Source: Chersky-840 sp963811775 | Lineage (GTDB): Bacteria > Actinomycetota > Acidimicrobiia > Acidimicrobiales > UBA8190 | Reading direction: 5' to 3' | DNA: 64,000 nt | Assembly: GCA_963811775.1 (NCBI GenBank) | Contig: CAWESO010000001.1 | Span: 1 to 64,000, forward strand | Shown here: one piece after another, positions 1 to 9,357 of the stretch | Layout of the letters: each line of letters begins with the position of its first letter | Numbering within the stretch: the first letter of the stretch is position 1 | The notes under the pieces: generated by a model | What the model saw: the letters and a program-made list of their open reading frames with translations, nothing else | The model's database searches: none | Told to the model about the DNA's origin: nothing | Program-made: the position numbers and the translations under genes

Positions 1-113
1 TGGAGGAGGTGATTCTGGCAGCGTTTCTCCTTCCACTGGTACAGGCGGGACGGACGGCAAAAGCGGCCATATTTCTGGTATATTTTTTGTCCCATGGGGG
101 CACGGGGTGGTCC

Positions 114-728
114 ATGGGCGCACGTTCTGTCGAAATCACGAGCCTGTTGAATGCCTGGAGTAGCGGCGACGAGGCTGCTTTGCCGCAGCTTGTCGAGCGC
201 GTGTATCCCGAGCTGCGCCGCATGGCGCGCCGTTATTTGAAAAACGAACGCCAGGCCAACACTCTTCAAGCCACAGCATTAGTTCATGAGGTTTACCTGC
301 GCCTAGTGGACGTGACCAAAGTGGAGTGGCGCGAGCGCGCGCAGTTTTTTGCCATGGCGGCGCAAATGATGCGGCGCATTCTGGTGGACGCCGCGCGAGC
401 ACGTGGCGCACAAAAGCGCGGCGGCAGCAGCGTGAAAGTGAACCTCGATGAGACAGCAGTCCTATCGAACGCGCCGAACCGATCCATTCTGGCTCTGGAC
501 GAGGTTTTGACGGCCTTCTCAGGGATTGCTCCGCGACAAGCAAAGGTCGTAGAGTTGCGCTATTTCGGTGGATTGACGGAGGAGGAAATCGTCGCGGTTC
601 TGAAGATCTCGCCGCGCACCGTCAGGCGCGATTGGGATTTGTCAAAGGCTTGGCTACTGCGGGAATTGAGTGCTGGCATAAAGCAAAGAAGAACGCATGA
701 CCACCCCCGAGCGTTTTCAACTAATTGA
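114..728 (+). CDS. ECF-type RNA polymerase sigma factor (acidobacterial Sigma70_ECF style)
   Basis: This 204-residue protein would direct RNA polymerase to a small regulon. The sigma-70 region 2 lies at about residues 25-90 (YPELRRMARRYL, then the LVHEVYLRL segment). Region 4 lies at about 130-185 (LPPRQ-like APRQAKVVELRYFGG followed by a helix-turn-helix ending in SPRTVRRDW). The open frame reaches back to position 9, but the extra N-terminal residues are hydrophobic and unlike the family, so the ATG at 114 is preferred. The 3' end overlaps the start of the Ser/Thr kinase by 32 nt. This sigma-kinase pairing is a hallmark of Acidobacteria and suggests co-expression. Unlike its neighbours it shows no frameshift. 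Confidence 0.88.
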   Translation: MGARSVEITSLLNAWSSGDEAALPQLVERVYPELRRMARRYLKNERQANTLQATALVHEVYLRLVDVTKVEWRERAQFFAMAAQMMRRILVDAARARGAQKRGGSSVKVNLDETAVLSNAPNRSILALDEVLTAFSGIAPRQAKVVELRYFGGLTEEEIVAVLKISPRTVRRDWDLSKAWLLRELSAGIKQRRTHDHPRAFSTN

Positions 729-3614
729 AGAGCTATACCACGCCGCTCGCGAGAGCAACTCCGAGGAGCGCCTCGCGCTATTGTCTCAAGCAGACCCCGA
801 CGTGCGCCGCGAAGTAGAGTCGCTCCTCGCACAGGACTCTGGCGGCGAATTCCTGGAACGGCCCGCCATCGAGAACGCCCCTCAATTGCTGGGGATTCAC
901 GCTCACCGAATTGCCGGTGGGCGCGAGCTTGGGGAAATACCGTATCGAAAGCAAGCTCGGCGCGGGCGGCATGGGCGTCGTCTACAAAGCCGAAGACACT
1001 CGCCTCGGCCGCTCGTCGCCCTGAAATTTCTCCCGACGGCACGGCCCGCGACAAGCAAGCCCTCGACCGTTTCCAGCGCGAAGCCCGCGCCGCCTCCTCG
1101 CTCAATCATCCCGGAAATCTGCACGATCTACGAGATCGGCGAAGAAGGAGCACGCGTTTTCCTCGCCATGGAATACCTCGAAGGGGAAACCCTGCCGGAC
1201 AAAAATCGCCGGCAAGCCAGTGCGCATCGAGTTGCTGCTGGAATGGGGCGCTCAGTTGGCCGACGCACTGGCGGCGGCCCACTCCCGTGGCATCATCCAT
1301 CGCGACATCAAACCTGCAAATCTGTTCGTCACGCGAGCGGGACAGGCAAAGATTCTCGATTTCGGCTTGGCCAAGATGCACGCAGCCTATCCTGTGAGCG
1401 CTAGCACGTTAGCCACAAAAAGCCTGGGGGAAGAAAGCCCTAGCGAGGGGCTACCAGCCCCGGCTTGAGGGTGGGCACTGTCGCCTAGATGTCTCCTGAG
1501 CAGGCCCGCGGCGACGAGTTGGACGCGCGCACCGATTTGTTCAGCTTCGGCGCTGTGCTCTATGAAATGGCTACGGGGCAGCGCGTCTTCGACGGGCAGA
1601 GCGCTGCGGTAGTATTCGAAGCCATTTTGAACCGCATTCCCCCTCGGGTCGAGCAGCTGAACCCATCTCGGCCGCTGCGGCTCGGGGAAATCATCGAGAA
1701 GACGCTGGAGAAGGATCGCGAGCTGCGCTGCCAGTCCGCCGCCGAACTGCGCGGAGATTTGAAACGCCTGCGGCGCGACTTCGAGCGCGCGCGGCAGGAG
1801 AAAGCAGATTCCTCCTCGGTGCCGCGAGCTGGCATCCCCGGTACGGCTGACGCGCAAGAAACCGCTGTCGCTGCGCAGAGCAGCACGCTTCGGAAGAGTG
1901 CGTGGATCTGGGCGAGTGTGGCGATCGCCGTGGTATTTGCATTGGCAGGAATTTTGGGGAGAGTGCTTTTTCAGCGCGCCACCGCCACACCGCGCGTGGT
2001 GCGCATCGAGCCTTTGACACGCGATGGCCGCGTCAAAGGCAACGAAGTAGGCCCGACCCCTCTTGTGACCGATGGCGAGAGAATCTACTTCACGGAACTT
2101 GTCGGCGTAGTGCCGTTGCTCTCGCAGGTCTCCGCCAGCGGCGGCGAAACGGTCACTTCGCCCGCACCATTTCCGCAAATCTATCCGACATCAGTTTCTG
2201 CCGACGGCTCGTCGTTGCTCTTGGGCGGAACAGCAGCAGACGGCCAGGACATGCCCTTTTACTCGTCGAACTGCCGGGCGGAACGCCGCGGCGGCTGGAC
2301 GATTTCGAGGCGCAAGACGCAGCATGGTCGCGCGACGGAAAACAACTCGTCTACGGAATTGGCGCAGGTCTTTACCTGGCCTCGTCGGACGGCAGTAACG
2401 CTCGAAAACTGGCCACCGCCGACCGCACGGTTTTTTGGCCGCGCATTTCACCCAGCGGGAGACTCATCCGCTTCAATGCCGGTTTCTTCAAAGAAGATAG
2501 CAAGCTATGGGAAGTTCGCGCGGATGGGACAGGATTGAGGGAGCTAGCGGCGGAGGTTCCGGACGCCTGCTGTGGCGACTGGTCTCCGGATGGCAAGGAA
2601 TTTTACTTTCAGGGCTCGGCCGGCGCGCTGTCGAGCATTTGGGCTCTACCGGCGGGCAGCAGTGAGCCCGTTCAGTTGACCAGTGGCCCGTTGAGCTTTC
2701 GCTCGCCGGCCGTAAGCCCGGACGGCAAGAAAATTTTCGTCGTGGGCGAGGAGCAGCGCGGCCAACTGATGAAATATGACGCGAAAACAGGCCAGTTCGC
2801 CCCATTTCTTGAAGGAATTTCGCCCGATTGGGTAGCCTTCAGCCGCGACGGTCAATGGCTGGCCTACACCACACTTCAAGATGGCATCCTTTGGCGCGAA
2901 CGCGTGGACGGCAGCGACAAGCTTCAACTGACGTTTCCGCCGATGCAAGCGACTATGGTGTATTGGTCCCCCGGTGGAACGAAGGTCGCCTTTTCCGCCG
3001 CACGCCAGGAAACACGTGGAACATCATGGTCGTGAACGCCGATGGCAGCGGGCTGGAAAAAGTATACCCAGAGAACATAGTGCAGGTGAGCCCAAGCTGG
3101 TCGCCCGACGACCAGCACGTCACCTTCGATTATCCATCTGGCTACACCCATGTGCAGCCCGGTCAGGTGCTCGGAATCAAAACCGTTGATCTGCGACCCA
3201 TCAAGTGGTGTCCGTACCAGGTTCGCAGGGACTTTTCGGTTCTCAGCGGTCGCCCGACGGACGCTATCTTGTGGCCATCACCCCAGATGCGCTGGGCATG
3301 GAGATCACAATAAGAGCACAGAAAACTGGAAGAAGTTTACCAGTCTGGAGATCAACTTCGAGTTCTGGAGCCGCGATGGCCAGTACGTTTATTTCGACAC
3401 GCTGGGAGCTGACCCCGCGCTCTACCGCGCGCACGTGCCCGATCTGAAAGTTGAACGCGTCCTTAGCCTCAAGGGCTATCGGCGTCCCTTCGGATTTATC
3501 GGCGCGTACAGCGGGCTTGCACCCGACGGCTCTCCACTCATCGTTAACGACGTCGGCTGGCACGAATCTACGCTTGGATTTGTCTCCGCGATGAATCGAG
3601 CGGGGCGCGAGTAA
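697..3614 (+). pseudogene. Ser/Thr protein kinase with TolB/WD40-like sensor, multiply frameshifted
   Basis: The pieces read as a PknB-type receptor kinase spread over all three frames. The N-terminus starts MTTPERFQLIEELY (697). The glycine-rich loop GAGGMGVVYKAED is near 955-1000, VALKFLP near 1018, MEYLEGETL near 1170, the catalytic loop HRDIKPAN near 1300 and DFGLAK near 1360. The activation end MSPEQARGDE is at 1489, a membrane helix near 1900-1970, and then PD40/TolB-like propeller repeats (WSPDGKEFYF, FSRDGQWLAY, WSRDGQYVYF) run to the stop at 3614. Frame changes occur near 895, 1012, 1040, 1110, 1205, 1450, 2255, 3010, 3200 and 3315. A TAG at 1486 replaces the expected Tyr codon just before MSPEQ. 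Indels are equally common in neighbouring genes, so sequencing or assembly error is at least as likely as true decay. Confidence 0.85.
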
Positions 3615-3640
3615 CTTCGGTTTAATTGCCCGCGCATCAA

Positions 3641-3745
3641 GGCAGCGAGGCAGCGGCAGAGTTTGAGAAAATCCTCGATCATCTCGGCATCGTGGTCAAC
3701 GAACGCATCGGCGCCGCTCGCGGCCTGAATCTGGGGAGCGGTGGC
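3641..3745 (+). pseudogene. Remnant of a TPR-type kinase tail
   Basis: A short open stretch reads GSEAAAEFEKILDHLGIVVNE, then RIGAARGLNLG. This resembles the EAAAEFQKILDHRGIVVNxPIGALAHL segment that recurs in the TPR tails of acidobacterial protein kinases. It has no start codon, runs for only about 35 codons, and sits 27 nt after the kinase stop. It looks like a leftover piece of a second, related gene. Recognition rests on recall of the family rather than a search. Confidence 0.5.
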
Positions 3746-4091
3746 TTCAGTGGTTTCAATATGTGATACCGCGGACATCGCTATGAACTTGCACTGAATG
3801 TGCAGCATTCTGCGCATCTCCCGCCGCGCTGCCGGCCAGGGACGGAGGGGCTTCCGTGAGATCTCCGTTGGCCTGAGATATGTATCAACTTTTATTTGCA
3901 TATAGTTGGCTCGGTCTGGCCGTAACACGCGGCCCAAAGTATGCCGGAAAGCAAGGGCTGTCAGGATTGGCCGCTTTCGTGCATAGCTTTCGAGGGGATG
4001 TTTCTGCCTTTCGGGGCCTCGAAGCTAGGTAATCCATTCTACGAGCTTTTTCCAGGGCCTAAGCGTTAGGAAAGACACGGGGGGTGTAACA
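3746..4091. other. Intergenic stretch without a recognisable gene
   Basis: No convincing coding sequence, RNA gene or repeat was seen in this 346-nt stretch. It precedes the PEP-CTERM gene and may hold its promoter, but no clear -35/-10 pair could be picked. Confidence 0.5.
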
Positions 4092-4824
4092 GTGCGGATA
4101 ACGAAAGCAATTGTATTTATCTGTAGCTTCGCCATAGTGGCGATTATGTGCCGGCCAGCGATGGCGAGCGGTGTTACGAATGTTGTCCTTGGCATGAGTA
4201 CAAGCGCCAATGGGATTGTTTTCACGGGCGGAAACGGCAATGGAAGCCTCGGCGTTAACATTGGTGGCTGTCCGTTTAGCACCTCCGTCGCATGCACGAA
4301 TGGTGGCGCGGTCACCGGCAACTTAATGGTTGGTGGATTCTCAGGTAACTATTCTCTTGCAGCAGATGGTTCCCTCACAGCGTCATTCCTGGGCACAGCC
4401 TCGAATGGAGAGGACACGTGGGACCTTGCGGGCAGTAACTCGGATATGTACACCCTGGGTGTCGCTGGGACTACGCTTGTCACTGGTTACATCAGCTGGA
4501 CGGGGATCATAGAAAATACTAGCGGCGTATCGCTGACAGGCGTTGCTTCGTACGCGGGGATGGCCGGCTCAGGTATCGGGTCAGGGGTCGCAGACATTGA
4601 CGTTCAGCTTGCCATGCTCGAATGCAACGCGCAGGTGAGTGGACCGTGCAATTTGGGAAACATTGCGGATGTAGGGGGCGACCCCCACAGGCGTTCAGCC
4701 CGGTGGGCTCAGATCGTTCAGCTCGCCACCGGCAAGCTCCACACCGGAGCCTGGAACGCTCCTGCTTCTTGGCTCGGGAATACTGGGATTGGTGCCGTTT
4801 GTCCGCAGGCGACTTTCGGTCTAA
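4092..4824 (+). CDS. Exported PEP-CTERM protein (one frameshift)
   Basis: The protein begins with a GTG-initiated signal peptide (MRITKAIVFICSFAIVAIM, cleavage near PAMA-SG) followed by a Gly/Thr/Ser-rich secreted body of about 165 residues with no recognised domain. A frameshift near 4,670-4,686, in a run of Gs followed by Cs, moves the reading frame. After it the sequence reads a classical PEP-CTERM sorting signal (TPEPGTLLLLGSGILGL, then VRRRLSV) and stops at 4824. PEP-CTERM proteins are sorted to the surface by the exosortase/EpsH system. The intact C-terminal signal beyond the shift argues that the shift is an error in the sequence and the gene is real. Its function is unknown. Confidence 0.78.
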
Positions 4825-5006
4825 CGGACTGGCTCGCTCGGTTGCTCGGCAGAGATTCCGAGCGTCAAAATGAGCGAGAGAATAATGCTGGAGAAAGAAA
4901 GCCGCCCGTGGCGGTGCTCAACATCATTCCCACTATTTCCGATCCGCTTCGCACTTGACACGCTTCCGAAACGGCGTGCTAGCATTTTGCCAACCGGAGG
5001 ATGCGT

Positions 5007-5342
5007 ATGGCTTACCTCACAGATGCGAGCATGAGGGCTGCACAATATCAACAAGCCCGGTATCGCGGCACGCTTGAGGAGCGAGAGCGACGAGCTCATG
5101 AGTGGTTTAAGAAACGGTCGAGCATAGTGGACGCGGTTGCGATTCGGCGGAACGACCTGCGTCTCCAGATAACCATTCGTTCTCGTTTCGGTGAGCAGGT
5201 TTTGCGGCAAGTGCACCACGACCTTTTTGGCGTAGGTTTTGATTTCAAACCTCGACGTGACGACAGTGGCGACTGGTCATCGAAGTATGAGTATGTTGAC
5301 CCCGTATGGGTTGCGGGTTTGCAACGGGCAATTGGCCGATAA
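5007..5342 (+). CDS. Hypothetical protein, 111 aa
   Basis: Unrecognised soluble protein, rich in Arg, Lys and aromatic residues, with no signal peptide or membrane segment. Two ATGs are in frame (5001 and 5007). The strong purine box CGGAGG ends directly at 5000, so the ATG at 5007 has proper spacing and was chosen. The N-terminal half (QQARYRGTLEERERRAHEW) is predicted helical by eye. The frame ends just before the CHRD gene. Because indels are frequent here, its C-terminus may not be correct. Confidence 0.5.
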   Translation: MAYLTDASMRAAQYQQARYRGTLEERERRAHEWFKKRSSIVDAVAIRRNDLRLQITIRSRFGEQVLRQVHHDLFGVGFDFKPRRDDSGDWSSKYEYVDPVWVAGLQRAIGR

Positions 5343-5441
5343 CGACATGGCGCTTGCGGAGCTGCTTTTGAAATCGCCGCTCACGGTGCGAGCATCCCTT
5401 GCGCCTTCCGGGTGTTTCTAATCTCAATGGAGGCAACCGCC

Positions 5442-5926
5442 ATGAGATCTTCACGCAAATTGGTATTCCTTGCCGCTGTCTTGCTCCTATTTATCCCTTT
5501 CGTCGCCGCCAATGCGGCCACGACATTCCACGCCACTCTGTCCGGGCAAAATCAATCGCCGCCGATTAACACTCCGGCGCATGGCACCGCCACGTTCACT
5601 TTGAGCAAAACCGGCAAGAGCCCCATCTACCATCTCTACGTCGCCGATGTCGAGAACCCTTCGATGGCGCACATCCACATCGGCCCCGCCGGAAAGGAAG
5701 GCCCTGTCGCGGTCTGGCTCTACCCGACCCATCCGCCCGCCCAAGTGGAAAAGGGAAAATTCACCGGCGTATTGGCCACGGGCATCATTACCGCCAGGAG
5801 ACTTGAAGGTCCGCTGAAGGGCAAAACCATCGCCGACCTCGTGCAGGAGTTAAGAACGGCCACGCGTACGTCAACGTCCACACCGTCCAGCACCCTGCCG
5901 GCGAGATCAGGGGCCAGATCGAGTAG
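5442..5926 (+). CDS. Secreted CHRD-domain protein (one frameshift)
   Basis: The protein has a signal peptide (MRSSRKLVFLAAVLLLFIPF, cleavage near ANAA) and one CHRD (chordin-like) domain. The domain reads FHATLSGQNQSPPINTPAHG, AHIHIGPAGKEGPVAVWL and GPLKGKTIADLVQEL. A frameshift near 5,853 precedes the conserved end (NGHAYVNVHTVQHPAGEIRG), which is intact in the next frame and stops at 5926. The ATG at 5442 is preceded by GGAGG at 5428. CHRD proteins are secreted or surface proteins of poorly known role in bacteria. The clean continuation after the shift suggests a sequence error. Confidence 0.8.
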
Positions 5927-6138
5927 TGCGACCACACCGAGCCGCAGTCCGCGCGGGGACTTTCGCACGATAGTGCTAGTCACGTTGCGGAAGAACAGCG
6001 ATGGGGAAGGTGTACACGACTTCCCCTCCGATCGATGTTTCGCTCGCGGGGTCTCACCTGCGTATCTGCATTGTGGCTTCCTGTCGAATCCCAGATTGCT
6101 ATCAGCGCTTCCCGCTGGCTTGGCGCAGGCGGCGCTTT

Positions 6139-6690
6139 CTAGGGTGTGGGTACTGTAGCGGAGGCTTGGTTGGAGTAGGCGCTCTCCACGCCGCTGGAAT
6201 CGACAGCAGTCACGACGTAGTAGTATACCTGACCCGCCACCACAGCCGTGTCTGTGTACGACGTCCCGGAGACAGGGGTTGCATTGAGTTTCACCGTGTA
6301 GGGACCACCAGAGACCGTGCCTCGATAAATGTTGTAGCCGACTACCGTAGAGGTGCTTGCGGTCCAGGAGAGATCCACCAAGTGCGACCCTCCCGCAAGC
6401 GTTATGGTCGTTGGTGAATTGGAAGCGTTGCTTGTGATCGTGACGGTCCCGGTCGCGCTGCCCGTCGTGGTCGGCGTGAAGGTCACCGTGATTGGCACCA
6501 CTGTCCCGCGAGCAGTACTTGGCCAGCACCTACGCCGCTCGCACTGTAGCCTGTGCCCGACGTGGTGATTTGCGAAATCGTCACGCTGGAATTCCCCGAG
6601 TTGGTCAGCGTTGCGGTCTCGGTGCCGGTATTTCCCACCTGAACATTGCCGAAATTCAAGGTCGTCGGGCTAACGGTCAATTGCGCCGTG
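6139..6690 (-). CDS. Choice-of-anchor D / fibronectin III surface protein, 5' part missing
   Basis: Only the C-terminal part is present, entering from the junction near 6,690. The first segment (LTVSPTTLNFGNVQVGNTGT) is an ASPM-SPD-2-Hydin / choice-of-anchor D repeat typical of large acidobacterial secreted proteins. After a frameshift near 6,505 the second half of the repeat (VPITVTFTPTTTGSATGTVT) continues. A fibronectin type III domain follows (VDLSWTASTSTVVGYNIYRG, YTDTAVVAGQVYYYVVTAVD), ending in ATVPTP. The protein is probably extracellular. The abrupt loss of homology at 6,690, where thiG begins on the other strand, is assembly evidence and not biology. Confidence 0.8.
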
Positions 6691-6697
6691 ATCGAGG
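6685..6697. other. Probable chimeric assembly junction
   Basis: To the left, the minus-strand choice-of-anchor D repeat reads ITAQLTVSPTTL and then loses family similarity. To the right, the plus-strand ThiG reads EASGSSLATVAVRRVDP from its second beta strand onward, with no start codon of its own. Both genes are cut at the same few bases. GC content, codon choice and indel frequency all change here. Confidence 0.85.
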
Positions 6698-7365
6698 CCT
6701 CGGGCTCGTCCTTGGCCACCGTGGCGGTGCGTCGCGTCGACCCCGCGTCACGCGGCGGCGTCCTCGACGTGCTGCGGGCCCGGGGCGTCGACGTCCTGCC
6801 CAACACGGCGGGCTGTTTCACCGCGTCGGAAGCGGTTCTCACCGCCAAGCTCGCCCGCGAGGCCTTCGAGACCGACTGGATCAAGCTCGAGGTCATCGGG
6901 GACGAGGACACCCTGCTCCCCGACGCGGTGGAGTTGCTCGACGCCGCCGAGCAACTGTGCGATCAGGGCTTCGTCGTCCTGCCCTACACCAACGACGACC
7001 CCGTGTTGGCACGTCGGCTCGAGCAGATCGGGTGTGCCGCGGTCATGCCCCTGGGCGCGCCCATCGGCAGCGGGCTCGGCATCCGCAACCCGCACAACAT
7101 CGCCCTCATCGCGCAGCGCTGCTCGGTGCCGGTGGTCCTCGACGCCGGGATCGGCACCGCGTCCGACGCCACCGTGGCCATGGAGCTCGGCTGCGCCGGG
7201 GTCATGGTCGCCACCGCCATCACCCGGGCGCGCCAGCCGGCACGCATGGCGGGCGCGTTCCGGGCCGCGGTCGAAGCGGGACATGAGGCGCGCCTGGCCG
7301 GCCGCATCCCCCGGCGCTATCTGGCGCTGGCCTCGAGCCCCGTGGAGGGGATGCCCGAGCTCTGA
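6691..7365 (+). CDS. thiG: Thiazole synthase ThiG, N-terminus missing
   Basis: ThiG makes the thiazole phosphate half of thiamine from 1-deoxyxylulose-5-phosphate, dehydroglycine and ThiS thiocarboxylate. About 225 residues are present: LATVAVRRVDP, the Schiff-base lysine in DWIKLEVIGD, the phosphate-binding GAPIGSGLGIRNP, VVLDAGIGTASDA and a GVMVATAIT end region. The first 35-40 residues, including the usual start, are absent because the gene runs into the junction with the acidobacterial DNA. It ends 15 nt before thiD, so the two are probably co-transcribed for thiamine synthesis. An ATG at 6646 lies in the foreign segment and should not be used as the start. Confidence 0.92.
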   Translation: MEASGSSLATVAVRRVDPASRGGVLDVLRARGVDVLPNTAGCFTASEAVLTAKLAREAFETDWIKLEVIGDEDTLLPDAVELLDAAEQLCDQGFVVLPYTNDDPVLARRLEQIGCAAVMPLGAPIGSGLGIRNPHNIALIAQRCSVPVVLDAGIGTASDATVAMELGCAGVMVATAITRARQPARMAGAFRAAVEAGHEARLAGRIPRRYLALASSPVEGMPEL

Positions 7366-7379
7366 CCTACAGTGCCGTC

Positions 7380-8195
7380 GTGGACCCCCCGGTGGCCATG
7401 ACGATCGCCGGATCGGACTCCGGTGGTGGTGCGGGTCTGCAAGCCGACCTGAAGACCTTCGCCGCGCACGGTGTCTTCGGCACGAGCGTCGTAACCGCCG
7501 TCACCGCCCAGAACACGGCCGAGGTGCGAGGCGTGCACCACGTCGACCCCGCCTTCGTCGACCTGCAGATCGACGCCGTGCTCTCGGACTTCGCCGTGCG
7601 GTCGGTGAAGACGGGCATGTTGGCCTCTTCGGCCACCGTCGCCGCGGTGGCCCGGTGGGCGGCCGAGGGCCGGCTCCCCGACCTCGTCGTCGACCCCGTC
7701 CTCGTCGCCTCCACGGGCCGGGCGTTGCTCGACGCCGAGGGCGTCGAGGCCTACCTGCGACTGCTCATCCCCCACGCCCTCGTGGTCACCCCCAACATCC
7801 GCGAGGCGGCCCTGCTCACCGGCGCCCCCATCGACGACGTGGCCGCCATGATCGCCGCCGCCCGGGTGCTGGCCGGCACCGGGGTCCGCGCCGTGGTGGT
7901 GAAGGGCGGCCATCTCGCCGGCGGCCGCGCCCCCGACGTCGTGCTCCTCGAAGGCGAGGTCGACGTCCTCGACGGCCCCCGCGTCACCACGCTCAACGAC
8001 CACGGCACCGGGTGCACCCTGTCGGCGGCCATCGCCGCCCACCTCGCCCGCGGCACGGGACTGCGCCCGGCGCTGGCGCAGTCCAAGGCCTACGTCGCCA
8101 CCGCACTGAGCGGCGCGGCGCGCTGGCACCTCGGCGCCGGACACGGGCCGCTCGACCACTTCGGGTGGGGACCGCCGTCGGGACCGTCGAGCTGA
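7380..8195 (+). CDS. thiD: Hydroxymethylpyrimidine (phosphate) kinase
   Basis: ThiD phosphorylates 4-amino-5-hydroxymethyl-2-methylpyrimidine and its monophosphate, supplying the pyrimidine half of thiamine. The 271-residue protein has the PfkB/ribokinase-like fold. It shows the N-terminal substrate motif AMTIAGSDSGGGAGLQADLK, the VKTGMLASS strand, DPVLVASTGRALL and the C-terminal anion-hole/catalytic segment TTLNDHGTGCTLSAAIAAHL with the catalytic Asp. Length is normal for ThiD. Translation starts at the GTG at 7380, 15 nt after thiG. No ThiE domain is fused. Confidence 0.95.
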   Translation: MDPPVAMTIAGSDSGGGAGLQADLKTFAAHGVFGTSVVTAVTAQNTAEVRGVHHVDPAFVDLQIDAVLSDFAVRSVKTGMLASSATVAAVARWAAEGRLPDLVVDPVLVASTGRALLDAEGVEAYLRLLIPHALVVTPNIREAALLTGAPIDDVAAMIAAARVLAGTGVRAVVVKGGHLAGGRAPDVVLLEGEVDVLDGPRVTTLNDHGTGCTLSAAIAAHLARGTGLRPALAQSKAYVATALSGAARWHLGAGHGPLDHFGWGPPSGPSS

Positions 8196-8370
8196 GCGGC
8201 TGCGCCGCGGAGAGCCTGCGAGGCGGAGAGCCTACGAGGCGGTCGGGAGAGCGCGAGGCGACGAGCCGTTCGCTCGTCGCCCGCGCCCCCCGTCGACGCC
8301 CAACCAGGTGGGCGAGTCACCCCCCAAGACACGGCACCACCGACGCCAGACGCCGGCGGCACCGCCCCCC

Positions 8371-8390
8371 CGGGGCCCTTCGGGGCCTCG
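8371..8390 (+). terminator. UUCG-capped GC hairpin downstream of thiD
   Basis: An 8-bp stem (8371-8378 with 8383-8390, one G-U pair) is closed by a TTCG tetraloop. It lies 175 nt after the thiD stop. There is no clear T-run, as is common in high-GC actinobacteria, so the terminator role is inferred. The rest of the 8196-8619 gap holds a 16-nt imperfect tandem repeat near 8206-8238 and no recognised gene. Confidence 0.45.
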
Positions 8391-8619
8391 GTGTCCGCGA
8401 CACCATAGGTCCGCCACTCCGACCCGTCAACGCGTTTCGTAGATGTAGTTTCACTCTGAGGGGTCACGGTCCCGGAAGGGGGCCTACCCGCCGTGGTGGG
8501 CCGCACACGGATATGACAGCGCGACGCGCCCTGAGCGTGGCGGCGCGCCCCTTGTACACTGACCGGGCCACCCCCGTGCCTGGACGCGCTCGGGCCCTCG
8601 CCGCGGTGGACGCAGACCG

Positions 8620-9357
8620 ATGCCACCCCCCGACGACCTTCCCGGCGCCTCCGACCCGACGGCAGGGGGTGCTGTCACCTTCACCGCCGACCGCACCGGC
8701 AACGGCAACGGCCACGGCCGCGCATCGCCGGGCGGCGCTGGACCCCGCCCCGGGCGGCCCCCCGGCCCGAGCACCAAACCCGCGCTCATCGTCGTCGGGC
8801 TGACCGTCGTGTTGTTCCTCGTCGGCGTCGGGCTCGAGCTGTTGAGCGGGAGCCAGAGCCGGCCCACCCCCTCCCCCGCCCGGATCGCCACGGCCCGGGG
8901 TGCGGTGCTGCGCGCCGTGCCGGCCCGACCGGGACTGAAAGCCATCGTGTCGGTCGGCGAGCCCCCTGACGACCTCCTCGACGCCCTCGCCGTCCCCGCC
9001 GGATCGACACCGGTGCCGAGCTCGGCCATCAACCGCGGCGTCGAGCTCTACGACCAGTCCTTGCGCTTCGAGGTGTCCGCCACCCAGCAGGACGTCATCT
9101 CGTTCTTCCGGGCCGAGCTCCCGGCCTTGCACTGGGTCCGCCTGAGCCAGGGGCCCACCGGCGCCGGCGGCACGCAGTACCTCATCCTGGAGCAACACCC
9201 CGCCAGCGACGGCCACGAATGGGACCTCGGCGTCACGGTGGCCCCCACCTTCTTCGGCGCTCAGGCCCCCGGCTCGACCTCACCGGCCGCGGCGGGCCGG
9301 AGCTCGGGCACCACCTCGTTCACGCTACGGCTGTTCTCGGTGTCCGACCAGGACTGA
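8620..9357 (+). CDS. Single-pass membrane-anchored protein of unknown function
   Basis: A 245-residue protein with a disordered Gly/Pro/Thr-rich cytoplasmic N-terminus (residues 1-50), one transmembrane helix (about 53-75, ALIVVGLTVVLFLVGVGLEL) and an extracytoplasmic domain. Within that domain residues 145-235 include RFEVSATQQDVISFFRAELP and HEWDLGVTVAPTF. No named family was recognised. The outer domain resembles small substrate-binding or assembly modules in length only. Its 3' end overlaps the convergent glycosyltransferase gene by 33 nt. Confidence 0.65.
   Translation: MPPPDDLPGASDPTAGGAVTFTADRTGNGNGHGRASPGGAGPRPGRPPGPSTKPALIVVGLTVVLFLVGVGLELLSGSQSRPTPSPARIATARGAVLRAVPARPGLKAIVSVGEPPDDLLDALAVPAGSTPVPSSAINRGVELYDQSLRFEVSATQQDVISFFRAELPALHWVRLSQGPTGAGGTQYLILEQHPASDGHEWDLGVTVAPTFFGAQAPGSTSPAAAGRSSGTTSFTLRLFSVSDQD

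Noticed and set aside
3476..3937. 153-codon minus-strand frame after the kinase
   Set aside because: It overlaps the kinase end and has no recognisable domain, ribosome-binding site or homology; probably a chance frame.
6646..6690. ATG at 6646 as the true thiG start
   Set aside because: The sequence before about 6,690 codes for an acidobacterial repeat domain on the other strand and does not resemble a ThiG N-terminus.
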